18,673 nucleotides of DNA, from NCBI GenBank assembly GCA_958415865.1, contig CATYZV010000005.1, positions 1-18,673 on the forward strand. The letters run 5' to 3'. Made by a program: the position numbers and the translations under genes. The stretch comes from an uncultured Selenomonadaceae bacterium (lineage in GTDB: Bacteria; Bacillota; Negativicutes; Selenomonadales; Selenomonadaceae). Position 1 is the stretch's first letter. Every line of letters starts with the position of its first letter. Below are positions 15,353-18,673 of the stretch, piece after piece. The notes beneath the pieces are model-generated. The model saw only the letters and a program-made list of their open reading frames with translations, had not been told where the DNA came from and made no database searches.

Positions 15353-16023
15353 ATATTCGGTATCTGCCAATTGATAGGCGTTTCACCGATGCTTTCCAAA
15401 AAGGCATTGACCTTGGAAAACGGCTTGCTGCCGAAAAATCCGTGATAAGCTGACAAAGGGCTCGGATGAGGCGATTCTACAATGAAATGCTGCGGATTCG
15501 TTATCATCTTTTTCTTGCGGCGCGCCGGTCCTCCCCAGAGAATAAACGCCACGGGCTTTGACCGTTCATTTAACAGCTCTATGATCTTATCCGTAAAGGT
15601 TTCCCAGCCCATGCCGCGGTGAGAATTCGCCTGATGTGCCCGCACTGTCAGCACCGTGTTTAACAGCAGCACGCCCTGGTCAGTCCATGGCTTTAGGCAG
15701 CCGTTATTGGGAATAGTACAGCCCAAATCATCTTTTAATTCCTTGAAGATATTGACTAGCGACGGCGGCGGCGGTACGCCCGGCTTTACCGAAAAGCTCA
15801 GCCCGTGCGCCTGTCCGTCGCCGTGGTATGGGTCCTGCCCCAGTATTACGACTTTCGTATCGCTGTAGCTAGTGTAATGCAGTGCATTGAAAATATCGTA
15901 CATATCGGGGAATATCTGCCGCGACTTGTATTCGCTGATCAGAAACTCGCGCAATTTAATATAGTAATCTTTATGCAGCTCAGAATTTAAATACTGCGCC
16001 CAGTCATTATGAAAAATTTCCAT
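15349..16023 (-). CDS. ung: Uracil-DNA glycosylase (family 1)
   Basis: Ung removes uracil from DNA and starts base excision repair. This 224-residue protein has all family-1 motifs: the water-activating loop [18 protein letters not shown] with Asp64, the proline-rich loop PGVPPPPSL (81-89), [22 protein letters not shown] (119-140), [13 protein letters not shown] (159-171) and the leucine-intercalation loop [15 protein letters not shown] with His186. The ATG at 16023 has the extended ribosome site AGAGGTGAT (16032-16040). An extended -10 at 16050-16058 should drive it. It converges on the pseudouridine synthase gene with overlapping stop codons and no terminator between them. Confidence 0.97.
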   Translation of the reverse strand: MEIFHNDWAQYLNSELHKDYYIKLREFLISEYKSRQIFPDMYDIFNALHYTSYSDTKVVILGQDPYHGDGQAHGLSFSVKPGVPPPPSLVNIFKELKDDLGCTIPNNGCLKPWTDQGVLLLNTVLTVRAHQANSHRGMGWETFTDKIIELLNERSKPVAFILWGGPARRKKKMITNPQHFIVESPHPSPLSAYHGFFGSKPFSKVNAFLESIGETPINWQIPNI

Positions 16024-16051
16024 TGAAATACATCACCTCTTTTTATATAAT
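16023..16051 (+). promoter_or_regulatory. Promoter of the EamA transporter gene
   Basis: The -35 TTGAAA (16023-16028), a 17-base spacer and a perfect -10 TATAAT (16046-16051) lie about 40 bases before the transporter ATG. The -35 box starts at the first base of the ung start codon, and the spacer contains the ung ribosome site. Confidence 0.6.
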
Positions 16052-16058
16052 TATAGCA
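16050..16058 (-). promoter_or_regulatory. Extended -10 of ung
   Basis: On the minus strand TGCTATAAT is a perfect extended -10, with the hexamer at 16050-16055. It stands about 27 bases before the ung ATG, and no convincing -35 is present. It overlaps the transporter's -10 by two bases, so the divergent promoters cannot be occupied at the same time. Confidence 0.5.
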
Positions 16059-16091
16059 AAATTTATGCGGCAAGGAGATTAGAAATTTATC

Positions 16092-16967
16092 ATGAATTCA
16101 CACGTAAAAGGAATGGTGCTCGTCATCTCAGCCGCTGTCATGTGGGGCTTTGGCGGCGTAGCAGCTCAATATCTGCTCCAAAACTGCGGTGCCGCCCCGG
16201 AATGGCTTGTGCAGATCCGTTTGATAGTCAGCGGCCTTCTGCTGCTGACCATGACGTATATAAATACGAAGAGCATTTTCCCCGTACTCAGAAAAAATAC
16301 AGTGAGCATCTTAATCCTCGGCATAATCGGACTGCTAGGCTCCCAATACCTGTTCTACGTCTGCATCGCACACAGCAATGCACCGACAGCCACGATACTC
16401 GTGTTTTTGCTGCCCGTGTTCCTGATGATCTACACCCTCATATTTAAGCATAAAAAGCCTTCACTGCCGGAACTATTGTCAATCACGCTCGCAGTCATCG
16501 GCACTGCCTTAATCGTTACAAAAGGAGATTTCTCGCGCATCGTGCTCTCACCCATCGCGCTCGCTTCCGGCATCAGTTCTTCACTTTGCTGTGTGGTCTA
16601 CACAATCCAGCCGCGCCGCCTGCTGTCTGCGTATCCTCCCGCCAATGTCATCGGCTGGGGAATGCTGATAGGCGGCATGACGATGATGTTCTTTCACGGC
16701 ATCAGCGGCATACCTAAGATATTCGACTTACTGGCAGTAGCAGCTGTGCTCACTGTTATATTCCTAGGCACAGCCGCTGCATTTTATCTCTATCTGCAAA
16801 GCATCCTGCTGATCAGTCCGACAGAAGTAGGTATCTTGACCGTCGCCGAACCCTTGGCATCCATCACACTCTCTGCCCTGCTGCTAAATGTCAGCCTCAC
16901 CACACCTGATTTTATCGGCGCAGCATTGATCCTAAGCACTGTATTCATACTGGCAAAAGCCAAATAG
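16092..16967 (+). CDS. EamA/DMT-family metabolite transporter
   Basis: This 291-residue integral membrane protein of the drug/metabolite transporter superfamily has ten predicted helices arranged as two EamA repeats (about residues 6-138 and 150-288). Typical features are MWGFGGVAAQYL in helix 1, LPVFLMIYTLIFKHKKPSLPELLSI at the end of the first repeat with GTALIVTKG, and SPTEVGILTVAEPLASITLSALLLNVSLTTPDFIGAALILSTVFILAKAK closing the second. The family exports or imports amino acids, nucleosides and other small metabolites; the substrate cannot be told here. Although it lies next to thiamine salvage genes, it is convergent with them and shares no transcript. AAGGAG stands 14 bases before the ATG, longer than usual. 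Confidence 0.88.
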   Translation: MNSHVKGMVLVISAAVMWGFGGVAAQYLLQNCGAAPEWLVQIRLIVSGLLLLTMTYINTKSIFPVLRKNTVSILILGIIGLLGSQYLFYVCIAHSNAPTATILVFLLPVFLMIYTLIFKHKKPSLPELLSITLAVIGTALIVTKGDFSRIVLSPIALASGISSSLCCVVYTIQPRRLLSAYPPANVIGWGMLIGGMTMMFFHGISGIPKIFDLLAVAAVLTVIFLGTAAAFYLYLQSILLISPTEVGILTVAEPLASITLSALLLNVSLTTPDFIGAALILSTVFILAKAK

Positions 16968-16979
16968 ATACCCACATTC

Positions 16980-17002
16980 AGCCTGCAATGAGCTTGCAGG
17001 CT
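16980..17002 (+). terminator. Terminator of the transporter gene, overlapping the thiD stop
   Basis: A 9-bp stem, AGCCTGCAA (16980-16988) with TTGCAGGCT (16994-17002), and a 5-base loop are followed on the plus strand by ATTTTATT. The last two stem bases are part of the thiD stop codon (17001-17003). On the minus strand there is no T run, so it seems directional. Confidence 0.7.
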
Positions 17003-17789
17003 ATTTTATTGCCAGATTATACATATGATTGAGCGGTCCGCTTCCGCGTCCAAGATCAAGACCGGCTTTCAACGCTCCGGTAATGTAGTCTTTTGCACGC
17101 TGAACACTTTCTGTTAAATCATAACCGGCAGCCAGATTGCAGGCGATCGCCGAAGACAGAGTGCAGCCCGTGCCATGTGTATTGGGATTATCTACGCGCC
17201 TGCCGGGAAACCATTTTGCTATGCCCTTGCTGTACAATAAATCATCTGCCGTATCCTTCAGATGACCGCCTTTGATCAATACAGCGGAAGATATCTTCTT
17301 TTCAATGACCTCAGCAGCGCGCAGGCAGCTTTCACTGCTGTCTACAGCAAAGCCGCAGAGCACCTGCGCCTCCGGAATATTAGGTGTTATCACATCTGCC
17401 AGCGGCAACAGCTCCGTTACCAGAGCCTCAGCAGCTTCTGCCTCCATCAGCCGGCTTCCGGAAGTTGATACCATCACAGGATCAGCCACGATATTGACCG
17501 CCTTGTACTGCTTTAACTTAGCCGCTATCATCTTTATGATTGCCGCATTGGATACCATGCCTATCTTCACCGCATCCGGGCGTATATCCTCGAATATACA
17601 GTCAAGCTGCCTGCCTACAAAATCAGCATCAGCTTCCAAAATCCCATAGACACCCGTTGTATTTTGCGCCGTCAATGCAGTAATTGCACTCATCGCGTAC
17701 ATTTTATGCGCTGTTATCGTCTTGATATCCGCCTGTATGCCCGCACCGCCGCTACAGTCAGAACCCGCTATCGTAAGAACCTTTTTCAT
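17001..17789 (-). CDS. thiD: Hydroxymethylpyrimidine (phosphate) kinase
   Basis: ThiD phosphorylates hydroxymethylpyrimidine and its monophosphate to HMP-PP, one of the two halves of thiamine. From the ATG at 17789 it has 262 residues, normal for this ribokinase-family enzyme. Visible are TIAGSDCSGGAGIQADIKT (6-24), the substrate-side ALTAQNT (38-44), VADPVMVSTSG (101-111), ITPNIPEA (134-141), LIKGGH (171-176) and the anion-hole NTHGTGCTLSSAIA (203-216) with Cys209. The upstream ATG at 17810 would add seven residues that actually encode the ribosome site AGAGGTGAT (17793-17801), so I reject it. That site overlaps the thiM stop codon, coupling the two genes. Confidence 0.95.
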   Translation of the reverse strand: MKKVLTIAGSDCSGGAGIQADIKTITAHKMYAMSAITALTAQNTTGVYGILEADADFVGRQLDCIFEDIRPDAVKIGMVSNAAIIKMIAAKLKQYKAVNIVADPVMVSTSGSRLMEAEAAEALVTELLPLADVITPNIPEAQVLCGFAVDSSESCLRAAEVIEKKISSAVLIKGGHLKDTADDLLYSKGIAKWFPGRRVDNPNTHGTGCTLSSAIACNLAAGYDLTESVQRAKDYITGALKAGLDLGRGSGPLNHMYNLAIK

Positions 17790-17800
17790 ACCATCACCTC

Positions 17801-18622
17801 TTAAATACATTCATACCTTGCCATCGCTTCAATTTTCGCGCCGTCCATATTGTAAACAGCGTCTATTAGATAAGTGCGGAAGCTGGCATTGCCATCCATA
17901 GCCGTCATGCGGCTTTGCGCAGCCTCGCCGGCCGCCCCCATAGCGCATACAGCAGTCAAAACAGCATGAAGAATATCATCGGGATTAGCAGCTATGCAGG
18001 CAGCAGTCAGAGCCGACAGCATACAGCCGCTGCCGGTGATCCGCCCCATCAAAGCACAGCCATTGCGCACAGCATAGACCGTGTTACCGTCTGAAATAAT
18101 ATCTATTGCACCGCTCACAGCAATTACACAACCCAAAGACTTCGCCGCATTTTTGACAAAACCAGCACATTCAGCTATATTGCTTTCCGTAACCACATCA
18201 GCTGCCGATACATCCACACCATGCGTAAAGCCGCTGCCGTTCACAATAGTCTTGATCTCCGACATATTGCCGCGCACTACACTGAATTTTATACTCTCAA
18301 GCAAATCCAACGCCGTCTGAGTACGCAGCTTAGAAGCACCCGCACCCACAGGGTCCAGCAGCACCGGATGTGATAATTCATTAGCCCTTTTCCCGGCAAG
18401 CTCCATCGCTTCAATCGTACGCACATTGAGCGTACCGATGTTGATATTGAGCCCGCCGCATATGCCCGTTATCTCCGCCGCCTCCCCGGCATCATCCGCC
18501 ATAATAGGCGAAGCACCGCAGGCAAGCAGTATATTCGCGCAGTCATTGACCGTAACATAATTGGTGATGTTATGCACCAGAGGAGCATTTTTCCTTACAT
18601 TATCCCATAGTATGCTTATCAT
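17801..18622 (-). CDS. thiM: Hydroxyethylthiazole kinase
   Basis: ThiM phosphorylates the thiazole alcohol so that it can be reused for thiamine. The protein has 273 residues, the family's usual length. It shows PLVHNITNYVTVNDCANILLACGASPIMADD (14-44), LDPVGAGAS (89-97), GNMSEI (118-123) and the catalytic ITGSGCMLSALTA (195-207) with Cys200. The ATG at 18622 has AGAAAGG (18631-18637) eight bases upstream. It heads a two-gene salvage operon with thiD. No thiE (thiamine phosphate synthase) lies in the window, so that step must be encoded elsewhere. Confidence 0.96.
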   Translation of the reverse strand: MISILWDNVRKNAPLVHNITNYVTVNDCANILLACGASPIMADDAGEAAEITGICGGLNINIGTLNVRTIEAMELAGKRANELSHPVLLDPVGAGASKLRTQTALDLLESIKFSVVRGNMSEIKTIVNGSGFTHGVDVSAADVVTESNIAECAGFVKNAAKSLGCVIAVSGAIDIISDGNTVYAVRNGCALMGRITGSGCMLSALTAACIAANPDDILHAVLTAVCAMGAAGEAAQSRMTAMDGNASFRTYLIDAVYNMDGAKIEAMARYECI

Positions 18623-18659
18623 ACCATCATCCTTTCTATTAATGGAAGAAATTACGATT

Positions 18660-18668
18660 ATTATACCA
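18660..18668 (-). promoter_or_regulatory. Extended -10 of the thiM-thiD operon
   Basis: TGGTATAAT on the minus strand is a perfect extended -10 (hexamer 18660-18665) about 38 bases before the thiM ATG. The -35 region falls beyond the window edge. The leader it implies, about 30 bases, is too short to hold a TPP riboswitch. Confidence 0.5.
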
Positions 18669-18673
18669 TATAT

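Noticed and set aside
18623..18673. TPP riboswitch upstream of thiM
   Set aside because: The available 51 bases contain neither the conserved TPP-binding elements nor room for the fold.

Overview
The window looks like an ordinary chromosomal housekeeping segment from an anaerobic-type member of the Bacillota. The evidence is the AddA/AddB recombination nuclease in place of RecBCD, a NiaP-type niacin transporter joined to a de novo NAD operon, strong purine-rich ribosome binding sites, and sigma-70/SigA-like promoters, often of the extended -10 kind (TGnTATAAT). Base composition is roughly balanced. A short secreted protein and general gene style make me lean towards the Negativicutes, but that placement is inference. 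I see no mobile element, phage gene, CRISPR array, tRNA or rRNA. No stretch longer than about 150 bases lacks a gene.

Layout. (1) 1-143: a promoter reading leftwards out of the window, a cluster of short palindromes, then the niaP terminator. (2) 144-4662, minus strand: an NAD supply operon transcribed nadA-nadB-nadC-niaP. It makes quinolinate from aspartate, converts it to nicotinate mononucleotide, and imports niacin as an alternative precursor. A good promoter lies at 4734-4762, and a partly symmetrical operator-like sequence covers its -35 box. A 15-bp inverted repeat separates nadC from niaP. (3) 4843-12845, plus strand: addB and addA, the two nuclease-helicase subunits for double-strand break repair, then a Cof-type HAD phosphatase with its own extended -10 at the addA stop codon. 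A bidirectional terminator closes this unit. (4) 12918-14228, minus strand: a DEDDh exonuclease and a small secreted protein of unknown role. (5) 14271-15352, plus strand: a 70-residue AtpZ-like membrane protein translationally coupled to an RluA-family pseudouridine synthase. (6) 15349-16023, minus strand: ung, whose stop codon overlaps that of the pseudouridine synthase. (7) 16092-16967, plus strand: an EamA/DMT transporter divergent from ung, with overlapping promoters. (8) 17001-18622, minus strand: thiM-thiD, a thiamine salvage operon.

How the genes relate: NAD synthesis and salvage, thiamine salvage, and DNA repair (AddAB, Ung) are the main themes. Neighbouring units are compact, many start codons are fixed by well-placed ribosome binding sites, and several regulatory signals sit inside the ends of adjacent genes. 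I did not find a previously undescribed multi-gene system. The items most worth a second look are the nad promoter operator, the nadC-niaP inverted repeat, the palindrome cluster at the left edge, the orphan AtpZ-like gene and the unknown secreted protein.
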